From Kamptonema formosum PCC 6407 (lineage in GTDB: Bacteria; Cyanobacteriota; Cyanobacteriia; Cyanobacteriales; Microcoleaceae): a stretch of 64,000 nt of DNA. Positions 10,098-19,441 of this stretch are shown piece by piece (within the stretch, counting starts at the first letter, position 1; every line of letters starts with the position of its first letter). The position numbers were made by a program, and so were the translations under genes. The stretch covers positions 2,656,839 through 2,720,838 of the forward strand of contig NZ_KB235903.1 in NCBI RefSeq assembly GCF_000332155.1, given 5' to 3'. Under the pieces are notes generated by a model. It did not search any database, was not told the DNA's origin, and was given only the letters and a program-made list of their open reading frames with translations.

Positions 10098-11771
10098 TTA
10101 GTTATCTTCTACACTAGGCAAACATTGCCCTTTTTTTAACAATTCTTCAAATTCTTTATTGGTAAGGGCTTTACTAAAAAAATAACCTTGCATCTCATCA
10201 CATTCATATTGATAAAGGAAATCTAGTTCTGCCTGGGTTTCCACACCCTCAGCAATCACTTTCATATTCAAACTGTGTGCCATTTGAATAATCGCTTTAG
10301 TAATTGCGGCATTCTTGGGATCGTTTGTGATATTGCAGATAAAACTGCGGTCAATCTTAATAATATCAAATGGAAAACGTTTAGGATAGCTTAAAGAGGA
10401 ATATCCCGTGCCAAAATCATCAACCGCTATTTTAATTCCAAGGGTACGCCATTCAGTCATAGCCTTAGTAGCAGCCGATTCATTTTGAATTACTAGACTT
10501 TCTGTTACTTCCAGTTCTAAATACTTAGGATCTAGTCCTGTTTCTTTTAATATCTGCCTTACTCTTTCAGCAATATTTTTCTGATTGAACTGACGACCTG
10601 ACAAGTTGACTGCTATCCGCAAGGGGGAAAAATCTGATTCTTGCCAAATTTTAGTTTGCTTGCAAGCAGTTTGCAGCACCCATTCACCCAGTGGAATAAT
10701 CAAACCCATTTCTTCAGCAAGGGCGATAAATTCATCGGGGTAAACTAAACCTCGTTCTGGATGATTCCAGCGTAATAGGGCTTCAGCACCAACAATCTTA
10801 CCTGTCTTAAGTTCGACTTGAGGCTGATAGTAAACTTCAAACTCTGAGCATTTAAGGGCATTCCGCAGGCTGGTTTCCTGAATGATTTGGTTGATAGATA
10901 CTATCGATGATTTTGAAGTATAAAACTGATAACTATTTCCGCCCTGCTGCTGAGCATAATACATGGCTGCATAAGCATTCTTCAACAATTCGTCTCCCTT
11001 AGTGCCGTCACCGGGATAGAAAGCGATGCCGATACTGGCAGTGACATAAACTTCATAGCCATCAACAACGATGGGATCGGAGATCATATCTAAAATGGTT
11101 TGAGCGACATTGCCAGTATCTTCTTTTTCTTCAATTAGCGGCATGATAATCGCAAATTCAGCAGCTTCTAAACGGGCAACCATATTAAAGTTAGGATTGC
11201 AGTTAGTGAGCCTTTGACTAATAATACGGAGTACGGAGTCACCGATAGAATGCCCTAATGTACCGTTGATTTTGTTGATCCGATCCACGCTGAGAGATAC
11301 AATCGGAATTAGAGTCTGAAAAGCTTTTTGTTTTTCTAATATCTGATTAAGCCGCTCTCGCAACAACGAGCGATTAGGTAAATTTGTTAAATAGTCATAC
11401 TGATGCCGATGCAGAGCAATTTGGATAGCTGAATGCAAGTTTTTTTCTTCAAATGGTTTGACAACATAGCCGAATGGTTTTGTCGCATTGACCCGTTGTA
11501 AAGTGTTATCATCGGCATAAGCTGTTAAATAAACAACTGGTATTTGGAAGCGCGATCTGATTTCTTCTGCTGCTGTTATGCCGTCCATTTTTCCTTGCAG
11601 ATGAATATCCATTAACACCAAATCAGGCTGCATATCATCGGCTGCTTGAATGGCTTCTTCTCCAGAAAATACTATAGCGCTAATGCTATACCCTAGAACT
11701 TTTAAACTATCTGCAATGTCCTCGGCGATGATGCTTTCATCTTCAACGATGAGGATCTTAGCTCTTGACAT
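10098..11771 (-). CDS. Response regulator with degenerate GGDEF and EAL phosphodiesterase
   Basis: About 557 residues: a CheY-like receiver (phospho-Asp in DLVLMDIHLQG, switch Thr in VVYLTAY, Lys in VVKPF), then a GGDEF-fold domain whose signature reads AAEF instead of GGDEF, then an EAL domain. EAL motifs look intact: EALLRW, DDFGTGYSSL, IDRSF and EGVET. The expected activity is c-di-GMP hydrolysis controlled by phosphorylation; cyclase activity is unlikely. The ATG at 11771 has a GGGGAG site 8 bases upstream, preferred over a GTG at 11780. It overlaps the stop of the upstream kinase by 14 bases, so the two are translationally coupled and probably cognate. Confidence 0.92.
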   Translation of the reverse strand: MSRAKILIVEDESIIAEDIADSLKVLGYSISAIVFSGEEAIQAADDMQPDLVLMDIHLQGKMDGITAAEEIRSRFQIPVVYLTAYADDNTLQRVNATKPFGYVVKPFEEKNLHSAIQIALHRHQYDYLTNLPNRSLLRERLNQILEKQKAFQTLIPIVSLSVDRINKINGTLGHSIGDSVLRIISQRLTNCNPNFNMVARLEAAEFAIIMPLIEEKEDTGNVAQTILDMISDPIVVDGYEVYVTASIGIAFYPGDGTKGDELLKNAYAAMYYAQQQGGNSYQFYTSKSSIVSINQIIQETSLRNALKCSEFEVYYQPQVELKTGKIVGAEALLRWNHPERGLVYPDEFIALAEEMGLIIPLGEWVLQTACKQTKIWQESDFSPLRIAVNLSGRQFNQKNIAERVRQILKETGLDPKYLELEVTESLVIQNESAATKAMTEWRTLGIKIAVDDFGTGYSSLSYPKRFPFDIIKIDRSFICNITNDPKNAAITKAIIQMAHSLNMKVIAEGVETQAELDFLYQYECDEMQGYFFSKALTNKEFEELLKKGQCLPSVEDN

Positions 11772-13989
11772 TAGTTTCACTCCCCTGCTGTAAGTTTTGC
11801 ATTGTAAATGTAATTGCTATCGCAGTTCCTTTACTGCTATTTAGTTCAATAGTCCCTCTGAGTTGATTAACTAAAGAACACACTAATCTCAGTCCTAATG
11901 AGCAGGAATTGCGGAAATCCAAGTTAGCTGGAAATCCAATGCCGTTATCCCGAACGGTCAGCATAAATTGCTGATTTGTGACTGAGCATTCTATATAAAC
12001 TTCTCCTTTTTGCCGATCGATAAATCCATATTTAAGAGAATTGGAAACCAATTCGTTGATAATTAATCCACAGTGAACTGCTGTGTCAATATTGAGATAA
12101 ACTACCTCGATATTCATCCTTAATTTAACTCCCTTTTCATTTACTTCATAAGCCTGAAATAAATTATTTGCTAGGTTATGGATGTATTCAGCAAAGTTAA
12201 TCTTTGATAAGTCTTGGGATTGATATAATTGCTCGTGAACGAGAGCCATTGACCGAACGCGATTTTGGCTTTCTTTTAACATTTCAATTGTACGTCGATC
12301 CTGAATGTATCGCGATTGAAGTCTGAGCAGACTAGAAATAACCTGGAGATTGTTTTTAACGCGATGGTGAATTTCTTTAAGCAGGACTTCTTTCTCTGCT
12401 AAGGATGCCTTAATTCCCTCTTCACTTCGCTTTCGCTCGGTAATATCGCGCACTACTGCTTGCAGCACTTTTTTGCCGTCGATTTCCATTGCAGAGAGTA
12501 AGACTTCTCCGGGAAATTCTGAACCATCAATGCGTTGGTGTAGCCAATCAAATCGGTTGCTACCTGTCTCCATAGCTACAGCAATGTGTTGTTTTACTAA
12601 ACTTTCTGAATCTTCTCCTCCTGGCTGAAATCGGGTCGAAAAGTCTTTGGGTTGCTTCCCACACAAATCCTCTTTGATAGTACAGCCAAATATTTTTAGG
12701 GTGGCGCGGTTGCAGTCAAAGAAACCTTGTTCGTCAAGGAGCATTACTGCGTCGTTGGTGGCTTCGTATAAGCTGCGAAATTTGCGTTCTGACTCTTGGA
12801 TAGAGGCAATTAATTGGGTCTTTTGTGCTTCTACTCGCTTGCGCTCTAGGGCGTTGACGAACATTTCGCCGACAATTCGCAGTAAGGTAATGACATCTTC
12901 TGACCAAGCTTTTTCTAATTGCACGGCATCTAAGCCTAAGAATCCCACCAGGGAGCCGCGATGAGTCATTGGCATCACGATCAGAGATTGGATGGACTGC
13001 GATCGCATAATGGCTTTGGTAGTCCGCTGCGATCGCGGCAATTTGGCGACACTGGGAATATTAATAGTTTCGCGCTGGCGGATTTGCTCTTGCCACCAGT
13101 GCAGAGCTTCCACTGCTATGCCTTGACGTTGGCGAATTTGCGGGGCAATGTTAGGAGCGCACCATTCGTGACTATTGTTGAGCTTAGTGCCGTTGTCATC
13201 GAGCAAAAAGACGTAACTGCGATCGACACCGCTAAAAGTTGCGATTGTTTCCAGCGCTCGGTTAATACCGCTATCAATTTCTTCTGGTCTTAAGTTGATA
13301 AAATGAGTAGAAAGAGTCGCGATCAATTGCTCAAATTCAACTCGATATCGCAGCGCTTTCTCTGCTTGTAGATGTTCCACAATTTCTACTACTAACTGAT
13401 CGTTAGACTCCTTTAAAGCTGCTGTCCGCTCATCGACTCTAAACTCTAGCTCTATCTTTGCTTCTTGCAGGGCTGCTTCAGATTTATGACGCAGCGTAAT
13501 GTCAGTAGAAACACCGATTACTCCCAAAACTTGACCATCTCGATCCCGTATCGGAGTTGCTTGACTTTCGTATACTAAATCCCCCATTTCTGCAATCCAA
13601 CTGTGCTCGTTGCCTGCACGTACAAAGGCGATGCTTTCCAAAATATTTGGATGGTTGCAATATAAATCAAAAATTGACTGACCGACGAGTTGATCGGGCT
13701 GAAGGTCTGAATTTTCTAGCCCTTTGCCATCAAAAAGTGTGAATATGCCCTCACCATCCAATGCCCAGAGGACAATTGGCGCTTTGGAAATGACTGCGTG
13801 CAGGTGTACTTGGCTTTCTTGGAGAGCATCATTGGTCTTTTTTAGTTGCTCTCTCTCGCGCTCTAGTTGCTGGCGGGCACTGTTTAATTCGCCAGTCAAT
13901 TGCTCTACCTTATGCTGCAAGGTGGCAGCGATGCCAGATATTTCTGTGGGAGCAAGGGTGCGACAAAAGGATGGGTTGGGGTGTAGCAT
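11758..13989 (-). CDS. PAS-GAF-PAS sensor histidine kinase (HisKA_2 type)
   Basis: About 743 residues from the ATG at 13989; an upstream TTG at 14112 would add 41 residues with no domain and no ribosome site. Order: N-terminal coiled coil, PAS (about 75-185), coil, GAF (about 225-390), coil, PAS (about 405-525), then HisKA_2 with EIHHRVKNNLQVISSLL, the H-box of the light/stress kinase class, and a HATPase with NELVSNSLKYGF and VRDNGIGFP. It is the likely phosphodonor of the overlapping receiver-EAL protein downstream, so it should gate c-di-GMP breakdown. No membrane segment is visible; the GAF domain lacks an obvious bilin-binding Cys-His motif. Confidence 0.9.
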   Translation of the reverse strand: MLHPNPSFCRTLAPTEISGIAATLQHKVEQLTGELNSARQQLEREREQLKKTNDALQESQVHLHAVISKAPIVLWALDGEGIFTLFDGKGLENSDLQPDQLVGQSIFDLYCNHPNILESIAFVRAGNEHSWIAEMGDLVYESQATPIRDRDGQVLGVIGVSTDITLRHKSEAALQEAKIELEFRVDERTAALKESNDQLVVEIVEHLQAEKALRYRVEFEQLIATLSTHFINLRPEEIDSGINRALETIATFSGVDRSYVFLLDDNGTKLNNSHEWCAPNIAPQIRQRQGIAVEALHWWQEQIRQRETINIPSVAKLPRSQRTTKAIMRSQSIQSLIVMPMTHRGSLVGFLGLDAVQLEKAWSEDVITLLRIVGEMFVNALERKRVEAQKTQLIASIQESERKFRSLYEATNDAVMLLDEQGFFDCNRATLKIFGCTIKEDLCGKQPKDFSTRFQPGGEDSESLVKQHIAVAMETGSNRFDWLHQRIDGSEFPGEVLLSAMEIDGKKVLQAVVRDITERKRSEEGIKASLAEKEVLLKEIHHRVKNNLQVISSLLRLQSRYIQDRRTIEMLKESQNRVRSMALVHEQLYQSQDLSKINFAEYIHNLANNLFQAYEVNEKGVKLRMNIEVVYLNIDTAVHCGLIINELVSNSLKYGFIDRQKGEVYIECSVTNQQFMLTVRDNGIGFPANLDFRNSCSLGLRLVCSLVNQLRGTIELNSSKGTAIAITFTMQNLQQGSETNVKS

Positions 13990-14401
13990 GGTTAATTTGC
14001 GATGCACTCTTACTATGAGTACAGCCTCTATTTTAAAGATAAGCTTTGCAAGTAAAGTATTAAAGTTAGCTGCGACACTTATTCTTGACAAAAAAAATGC
14101 CTCTGGGAACAAAGGCAGACGATCGTCAATGTCGCATTTATGTAAATGTACTTACGTATAAAAACGGAGACAGCCTTGGCAAATTCAGCTTTAATAGTAT
14201 TTTCACTCGTATTTCCACAGATCCCACTTACTCAACCGTTTAAAATTTCGAGCTTGTGTTTTATTTTTTTAAGATAAATTACGCTCTGATTAAATGTATA
14301 AAGGTTTGTATTTAAGGAGAAGTAAACTCAAGATAGTGTTAGAGTTGAAGTGGTAATGGAGAGGAATTACCAATTATCAATTACAATTACCAATTATTAA
14401 A
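13990..14401. promoter_or_regulatory. Divergent intergenic region
   Basis: This 412-base gap separates the divergent kinase and threonine aldolase genes and must hold both promoters. It is AT-rich, and ends in short caattacca repeats (14365-14400) directly before the aldolase ATG. I see no terminator, riboswitch or RNA gene. Confidence 0.4.
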
Positions 14402-15436
14402 ATGAATTTTTGCAGCGATAATGTTACGGGAGTTTCTCCAGAAATAATGGCAGCGATCGCAGCCGCCAATGACGGGGCTACTATGCCCTACGGAAATGAC
14501 GAATGCACGCAGAATTTGCAAGGCAAATTTTCCGAACTATTTGAGACACCCGTCACAGTTTTTCCCGTAGCGACAGGCTCCGCCGCCAATGCTCTCGCTC
14601 TCTCTGTTATTTCTCCTCCTTATGGAGCAATTTATTGCCATGCCGAATCTCATATCAACGTCGATGAATGCGGCGCACCAGAATTTTATACTGGTGGTGC
14701 AAAGCTAGTAACACTAACAGGAAATAATGCCAAAATTGATGCTGCTAACTTAGCAGCAATACTCGATCGAGCCGGTGCAGGATTTGTTCATCATGTACAA
14801 CCTGCTGCTGTCAGCATTACTCAGGCAACAGAAGCCGGAACTATTTACAATCCTGATGAAATTTCCCAAATTGCTGAAGTAACTCACGCTTACAATTTAC
14901 AATTGCACATGGATGGAGCGCGGTTTGCAAATGCTGTCGCCAGTCTCGGTTGTTCTCCTGCCGATATTACTTGGCGGGCTGGCGTTGATGTACTTTCATT
15001 TGGAGCTACTAAAAATGGCGCAATGGCAGCAGAAGCAGTAGTATTTTTTAATCACAAATTGGTGCGAGATTTCCAATATCGCCGCAAGCGCAGCGGTCAT
15101 CTTTTCTCAAAAATGCGGTTTCTATCAGTACAGCTAGAAGCATATATTAAAGATAAGTTGTGGTTAAGAAATGCAGCGAAAGCTAACGAAATGGCAGCCC
15201 AATTAGTAGAAGGAATCGCGGGTATTTCTGGGGTGAAGCTTGCCTATCCAGTAGAAGCAAATGAAATTTTTATTGAACTTCCAGAACCAGTAATTAAAGC
15301 GCTTTTATCCGAAGGATTCGAGTTTTATCGTTGGCATCGTGAAGATGCGAATATTGTCCGACTTGTCACCGCTTTCAATACGCAGGAAAAAGATATTATT
15401 GCTTTCATAAAAACTGTCAAAAACTTTGCACAATAA
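14402..15436 (+). CDS. ltaE: Low-specificity L-threonine aldolase-type PLP enzyme
   Basis: A 344-residue fold-type I PLP enzyme of usual family length. It cleaves L-threonine or allo-threonine to glycine and acetaldehyde. Visible features are the N-terminal FCSDNVTG start typical of the family, the TGSAANALAL cofactor-phosphate region, HMDGARFANA with the PLP-binding Asp, and the Schiff-base Lys at about 204 in SFGATKNGAMAAE. The catalytic His stack (HAESHINVDECG) is also present. Related beta-eliminating lyases share the fold, so the substrate is inferred from the family. Apparently monocistronic; heptamer repeats abut its start. Confidence 0.9.
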   Translation: MNFCSDNVTGVSPEIMAAIAAANDGATMPYGNDECTQNLQGKFSELFETPVTVFPVATGSAANALALSVISPPYGAIYCHAESHINVDECGAPEFYTGGAKLVTLTGNNAKIDAANLAAILDRAGAGFVHHVQPAAVSITQATEAGTIYNPDEISQIAEVTHAYNLQLHMDGARFANAVASLGCSPADITWRAGVDVLSFGATKNGAMAAEAVVFFNHKLVRDFQYRRKRSGHLFSKMRFLSVQLEAYIKDKLWLRNAAKANEMAAQLVEGIAGISGVKLAYPVEANEIFIELPEPVIKALLSEGFEFYRWHREDANIVRLVTAFNTQEKDIIAFIKTVKNFAQ

Positions 15437-15719
15437 CTCGAGCAGTTGTTTTATGCTTTGGGAGCATACAGTTTTGAGTAAGTTCTGATAATGCTATAGT
15501 ATAAAATAAATAATATCATTGTGAGCTAAGCTCGATCGCAGTTGCGAGGGTACGAAGCTTTTTCCTTATCCCTGCGATTGCTTCACTTCATTTCTGTTTA
15601 CTTCGTGCCTCTGCTAACGATCTGAACTCCAAATACAGTCCTCGATTGACAAATTGTGGTTGTTATGCACCTGTTTATGAAATAAATAATTAACAATTAA
15701 TAATTAACAATTATTATAG
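15437..15719. other. Intergenic region with degraded palindromic repeat
   Basis: A small hairpin (tatgctttgggagcata) lies just after the aldolase stop but lacks a T tract. Around 15530-15590 there is sequence resembling the gcgattgcttc part of the palindrome at 18402. Short attaacaatta repeats run up to the next ATG. Confidence 0.35.
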
Positions 15720-18320
15720 ATGAAAAAAATCCCTGTTTTTACTATTTGCATTTTCTCTTTAGTTTGCGGTTCCCAAACCCCAAAAGCCTTGGCAATTACT
15801 CCTGAAACATTTGCTAAAGCAGAGGTAAGGCAAACGCCAGCTTTAAATAGAGTGGCGGCCTTAGAAAAACAGGCACAGCAACTTTATGAAACGGGACAGT
15901 TTGCAGATGCGATCGCGGTATTACAGCGCTTAGTTACCGATTATACCGCCCAAGGCAATCAATTAGGTCAGGCAAGGGCTTTAAGAAATCTGGCACTCGT
16001 CTATCATCATGCTGGAGAAAGAACTAAAGCAACGGCTGCAATTACAGACAGTTTCAACCAACTAAATCAAATAGAAAATACCGCTGAGAGGACAAAAATT
16101 TTCGCTCAAATACTAGAAGTAAAAGGACAATTAGAATTATCTGCTGGCAATTCCGAACAAGCCCTAGAAACCTGGAAAAAAGCCGCAGAAACATACAAAG
16201 AAATCGGCGATGCTACAGGAGTTACTAGGAACCAGATTAACCAAGCTCAATCACTACAGGTATTAGGGCTATATAGTCAAGCTCTCAAAATGCTAAAGAC
16301 TGTGAAAGAAACACTGAAAAACCAACCAGATACGCTACTGAAAGCCAGAGGATTTCAGAGCTTAGGCGATGCGTTGCGGATAGTGGGAGATTTGAATCAA
16401 TCTCAGGAAGTTTTACAGCAAAGTTTAGCAATAGCTGAAAAATTAGAATCTCCCGAAGCCTTGACAGCCGCTATGATTAGCTTGGGTAATACATTTAGAG
16501 TACAGCAAAAACCGGAAGCAGCTTTAGATTTTTATCAGCGGGCAGTGAAAGCATCTCCTACACCTTTACAGACAATTGAAGCGCAACTAAACCAACTGAG
16601 CCTTTTATTAGAGCAAAAGCAATGGTCAGAAGCCAAAATTTTATCACCTAAAATCGAGTTTTTACTTGCCAAATTACCTGCTAGCAGGACAGCAGTTTAT
16701 GCTATAATTAATTTAGCTCACAGCTTAATTAGGATTGAACAGCAAGGCGAAGAACAGCAGCAGATCGCCAATTATCAAGAGCCTGCTCAATTATTAGCAA
16801 TGGCAGTAAAACTAGCTCAAAGCTTAAAAGATAGAAGAGCAGAAGCTAATGCTCTGGGAAATTTGGGCAAGCTTTACGAACAGAATCAACAATGGGCTGA
16901 CGCGAGAAAATTAACTGAAAAAGCACTACTTTTAGCGCAAGCGGTGAATGCTGCGGATATTGCCTACCAGTGGCAGTGGCAATTAGGAAGAATTATGAAA
17001 GTTCAAGGAGAGCGAGAAGGCGCAATTACTGCTTATTTCTCCGCAGTAAAAACCCTCCAGTCTCTTCGTAGCGATTTAGTTAGTATTAGCTCAGATGTAC
17101 AGTTTTCATTTACAGAAAGTGTAGAGCCAGTCTATCGAGAGCTAGTAGGTTTGCTGTTGCAACCGCCTCTTAATTCTTCACAAAGTCATGGAGTTGTAGA
17201 TCAATTAGCATTAATTCAAGCGAGGCAAATAATAGAAGCATTACAAGTAGCTGAACTTGACAACTTCTTTCGAGATGCCTGTTTAGATATCAGACCAGTT
17301 CAAATCGACCAAATCGATCCAAAAGCAGCAGTTTTTTATCCGATTATTTTGCGGGATCGCCTAGAAGTAATTGTCAAACTTCCAAACAAACCTCTACTTC
17401 ACTACACTACCTTTGTATCTGAAGAGCGAGTAGAAGAAATACTCATAAAACTGCGGGAAGGACTAACAAGAAGCTTAATCCGGGGGGTCTTAAAAATCTT
17501 ATTGGAACCGTCGCAACAAGCTTATGACTGGTTAATCCGTCCCATCGAAACTGACTTAGCAGCGAGTGGCGTACAAACTTTAGTATTTGTCTTAGATGGT
17601 TCTCTGCGGAGTATTCCGATGGCCGCTCTTTACGATGGCAAGCAATATTTAGCTCAAAAATATAGCATTGCAATAGCTCCTGGTTTACAACTGGTAGACG
17701 CTAAACCTTTAGCAAGAAATAGCCTCAAAATTCTCACTGGTGGCTTAAGCGAATCTCGCCAAGGGTTTGATGCACTTCCTGGCGTTGAGACTGAATTGCA
17801 ACGGATCGCGGCAGAAGTTCCCAGTACAATTCTGCTAAATGAATCTTTCACCGAAGCCAACTTAAAAGCAAAAATTAATTCGTTTCCTTTCCCAGTAGTT
17901 CACTTAGCAACTCACGGCGAATTCAGTTCTAAAGCTGAAAATACATTTATTCTTGCTTGGGACGAGCGAATTAACGCTAAGGAATTAGATAGTTTGCTAA
18001 GGGGAAATACAAGGACGGCCCGCCCTATTGAATTGCTAGTGCTGAGTGCTTGCAGAACTGCTGTTGGAGATAAGCGGGCGGCTTTGGGATTAGCGGGGGT
18101 AGCTGTGCGGGCGGGAGCTCGGAGTACGATGGCATCTTTGTGGTATGTGAGCGATGAAGCGACTGCTTTACTGATGACTAAATTTTATGAAGAATTAGCC
18201 AAGAAAGAAGTGACAAAAGCTGAAGCTCTCCGCCGTGCTCAGCAGGCGATTTTCCAGGATAAAAGATTTTCTCATCCTTATTTCTGGGCAGCTTTTGTTT
18301 TAGTTGGTAATTGGTTGTAA
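15720..18320 (+). CDS. Secreted TPR-CHAT domain protein
   Basis: An 866-residue protein with an N-terminal signal peptide (about residues 1-26), a long TPR solenoid (about 40-440) and a C-terminal CHAT domain, a caspase/separase-like peptidase fold. The catalytic dyad is visible: His at about 732 in VHLATHGEFSS and Cys at about 778 in VLSACRTAVGDKRAALGLAG. CHAT-TPR proteins include heterocyst factor HetF and the caspase partner of type III-E CRISPR, but most cyanobacterial members are uncharacterised. With the signal peptide it would act outside the cytoplasm. It stands alone with no effector or gasdermin gene nearby; the substrate is unknown. Confidence 0.9.
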   Translation: MKKIPVFTICIFSLVCGSQTPKALAITPETFAKAEVRQTPALNRVAALEKQAQQLYETGQFADAIAVLQRLVTDYTAQGNQLGQARALRNLALVYHHAGERTKATAAITDSFNQLNQIENTAERTKIFAQILEVKGQLELSAGNSEQALETWKKAAETYKEIGDATGVTRNQINQAQSLQVLGLYSQALKMLKTVKETLKNQPDTLLKARGFQSLGDALRIVGDLNQSQEVLQQSLAIAEKLESPEALTAAMISLGNTFRVQQKPEAALDFYQRAVKASPTPLQTIEAQLNQLSLLLEQKQWSEAKILSPKIEFLLAKLPASRTAVYAIINLAHSLIRIEQQGEEQQQIANYQEPAQLLAMAVKLAQSLKDRRAEANALGNLGKLYEQNQQWADARKLTEKALLLAQAVNAADIAYQWQWQLGRIMKVQGEREGAITAYFSAVKTLQSLRSDLVSISSDVQFSFTESVEPVYRELVGLLLQPPLNSSQSHGVVDQLALIQARQIIEALQVAELDNFFRDACLDIRPVQIDQIDPKAAVFYPIILRDRLEVIVKLPNKPLLHYTTFVSEERVEEILIKLREGLTRSLIRGVLKILLEPSQQAYDWLIRPIETDLAASGVQTLVFVLDGSLRSIPMAALYDGKQYLAQKYSIAIAPGLQLVDAKPLARNSLKILTGGLSESRQGFDALPGVETELQRIAAEVPSTILLNESFTEANLKAKINSFPFPVVHLATHGEFSSKAENTFILAWDERINAKELDSLLRGNTRTARPIELLVLSACRTAVGDKRAALGLAGVAVRAGARSTMASLWYVSDEATALLMTKFYEELAKKEVTKAEALRRAQQAIFQDKRFSHPYFWAAFVLVGNWL

Positions 18321-18362
18321 TTTGTAATTTGTAATTTGTAATTTGTTAGTTGTTAGTTGTTA
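18317..18362. repeat. Short tandem repeats (taatttg, ttagttg)
   Basis: About four copies of taatttg followed by three of ttagttg begin at the stop codon of the CHAT gene. Confidence 0.8.
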
Positions 18363-18401
18363 GGACTTGCTTAGGTGTTAGAGCTTACTTAGGGATAACT
18401 T

Positions 18402-18490
18402 GTCATTGCGAGCGTAGCGAAGCAATCGCAAGGCTTTGGGATTGCTTCGGGCAATATCCCGCAACTGCGCTTCGCTTGGCTCGCAATGAC
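18402..18490. repeat. 89-bp palindromic repeat element
   Basis: The ends gtcattgcgag and ctcgcaatgac are perfect inverted repeats. Between them lie further inverted parts (gcgaagcaatcgcaa against ttgcttcg and gcgcttcgct), so the whole unit can fold into a long hairpin. Elements with this gtcattgcgagc...gcaatgac layout are widespread in bacteria as mobile palindromes. It lies between convergent genes and could also terminate transcription. Confidence 0.75.
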
Positions 18491-18504
18491 TATTTTTTTC
18501 AAAA

Positions 18505-18837
18505 TTAATTGTTTTGATTGAGATACTTAACACCCCATTCGTGCATGGCATCGATGATTGGTTTGAGACTTTCTCCCAAAGGTGTTAACGAATATTCGAC
18601 TTTTGGAGGAACCTGCAAGTATATTTCGCGATGGACAATACCATGCGATTCCATCTCCCGCAGTTGTTGTGTCAACATTTTTTGAGTGATTCCTTTTAAG
18701 GCGCGTTGTAGCTCATTAAAACGCTTCACCCCTTGAAATAACTCGCGCAGAATTAAGACCTTCCAGCGCCCACCAATCACGTCTAACGTTCTTTCTACAA
18801 TACAACTGGCTCTCTCGGTATCTGTGTTGGTTTGCAT
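18505..18837 (-). CDS. HxlR-family transcriptional regulator
   Basis: A 110-residue winged-helix regulator. The HxlR core is clear: Cys near residue 12 ([16 protein letters not shown]), then [16 protein letters not shown], the recognition-helix region [17 protein letters not shown] and wing [16 protein letters not shown]. The N-terminal Cys is the conserved position that senses aldehydes or quinones in several members. It is divergent from CDGSH, pirin and glyoxalase-like genes, which suggests control of a redox or electrophile response. Candidate operator palindromes lie in the shared upstream region. Confidence 0.92.
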   Translation of the reverse strand: MQTNTDTERASCIVERTLDVIGGRWKVLILRELFQGVKRFNELQRALKGITQKMLTQQLREMESHGIVHREIYLQVPPKVEYSLTPLGESLKPIIDAMHEWGVKYLNQNN

Positions 18838-18966
18838 AGTATCTTTTTGGGTACTACCTTACTTTAAAGTGCATACTTCCCATTATGGCTTTACTTAGTT
18901 TAAAGTATAAATATGCAAAAAGCACAGAAATAACAAATCTGTTGCCATTCCTGAGAGGAGAATCCG
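18838..18966. promoter_or_regulatory. Divergent promoter with candidate HxlR operators
   Basis: The perfect palindrome actttaaagt (18861-18870) and a second related half-palindrome acttagtttaaagt (18893-18906) lie about 32 bases apart in the shared upstream region. Paired palindromes of this kind are typical HxlR binding sites. A GAGGAG ribosome site precedes the CDGSH gene. Confidence 0.5.
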
Positions 18967-19203
18967 ATGAGCACGCCTGTTATTTTTGATAAAAAGCCCG
19001 TTGTTCTTGCATTAGAGCCTGGTACTTACTATTGGTGCAAATGCGGTCAATCTCAAAACCAGCCTTATTGTGATGGTGGTCACAAAGGTACAGAATTTGT
19101 GCCGCTAGCTTTTGAAATTACCGAGACAAAAACGGTAGCGCTTTGTAACTGCAAACATACTGCTAACTCCCCGTTTTGCGATGGGGCTCATGCCAAACTT
19201 TAA
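18967..19203 (+). CDS. Double CDGSH iron-sulfur protein
   Basis: A 78-residue protein made of two CDGSH motifs in tandem, CKCGQSQNQPYCDGGH and CNCKHTANSPFCDGAH, each with three Cys and one His that bind a redox-active 2Fe-2S cluster. Such proteins are small electron carriers or redox sensors. There is no membrane anchor or targeting sequence. The GAGGAG ribosome site fixes the ATG. It is the first gene after the HxlR-controlled divergent promoter and probably belongs to the same regulon. Confidence 0.92.
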   Translation: MSTPVIFDKKPVVLALEPGTYYWCKCGQSQNQPYCDGGHKGTEFVPLAFEITETKTVALCNCKHTANSPFCDGAHAKL

Positions 19204-19265
19204 GGCATAGTTAACCGTAGAGTGGGTATTGCTGCAAGAATTAATCGGAGGAATCACAACAATTT

Positions 19266-19375
19266 AGCAGGCGAATAGAATTCGCGGCTACACAAGCAAA
19301 GTCCGCCTACGCGGACTAATCGAGAACTACAATTTTTTAAACTCGTGTAGGCAGTTTTTGTTTTTGTAGTTGCGT
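19266..19375. repeat. Compound hairpin repeat in intergenic region
   Basis: Contains gcgaatagaattcgc (19271-19285), gtccgcctacgcggac (19301-19316) and an outer ctaca...tgtag pair (19288 and 19344), so it can fold as nested hairpins. The gene gap is 238 bases, and this element fills its centre. It resembles a dispersed cyanobacterial repeat; no second copy is evident here. Confidence 0.55.
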
Positions 19376-19441
19376 TTTAAACCACCAAGTTCACCTAAGT
19401 TGACACTTTCCCTTCAAACTTGAAAAATGAGGAATTAAAAA

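Noticed and set aside
10098-11771. Active diguanylate cyclase
   Set aside because: The GGDEF signature is AAEF, so only the EAL activity is supported.
13990-14112. N-terminal extension of the PAS-GAF kinase from TTG 14112
   Set aside because: No domain, no ribosome site and a non-ATG start; ATG 13989 gives a usual coiled-coil start.
15720-18320. Assignment as heterocyst factor HetF
   Set aside because: Only the CHAT-TPR class is shared; a signal peptide and lack of heterocyst genes argue against a specific HetF call.
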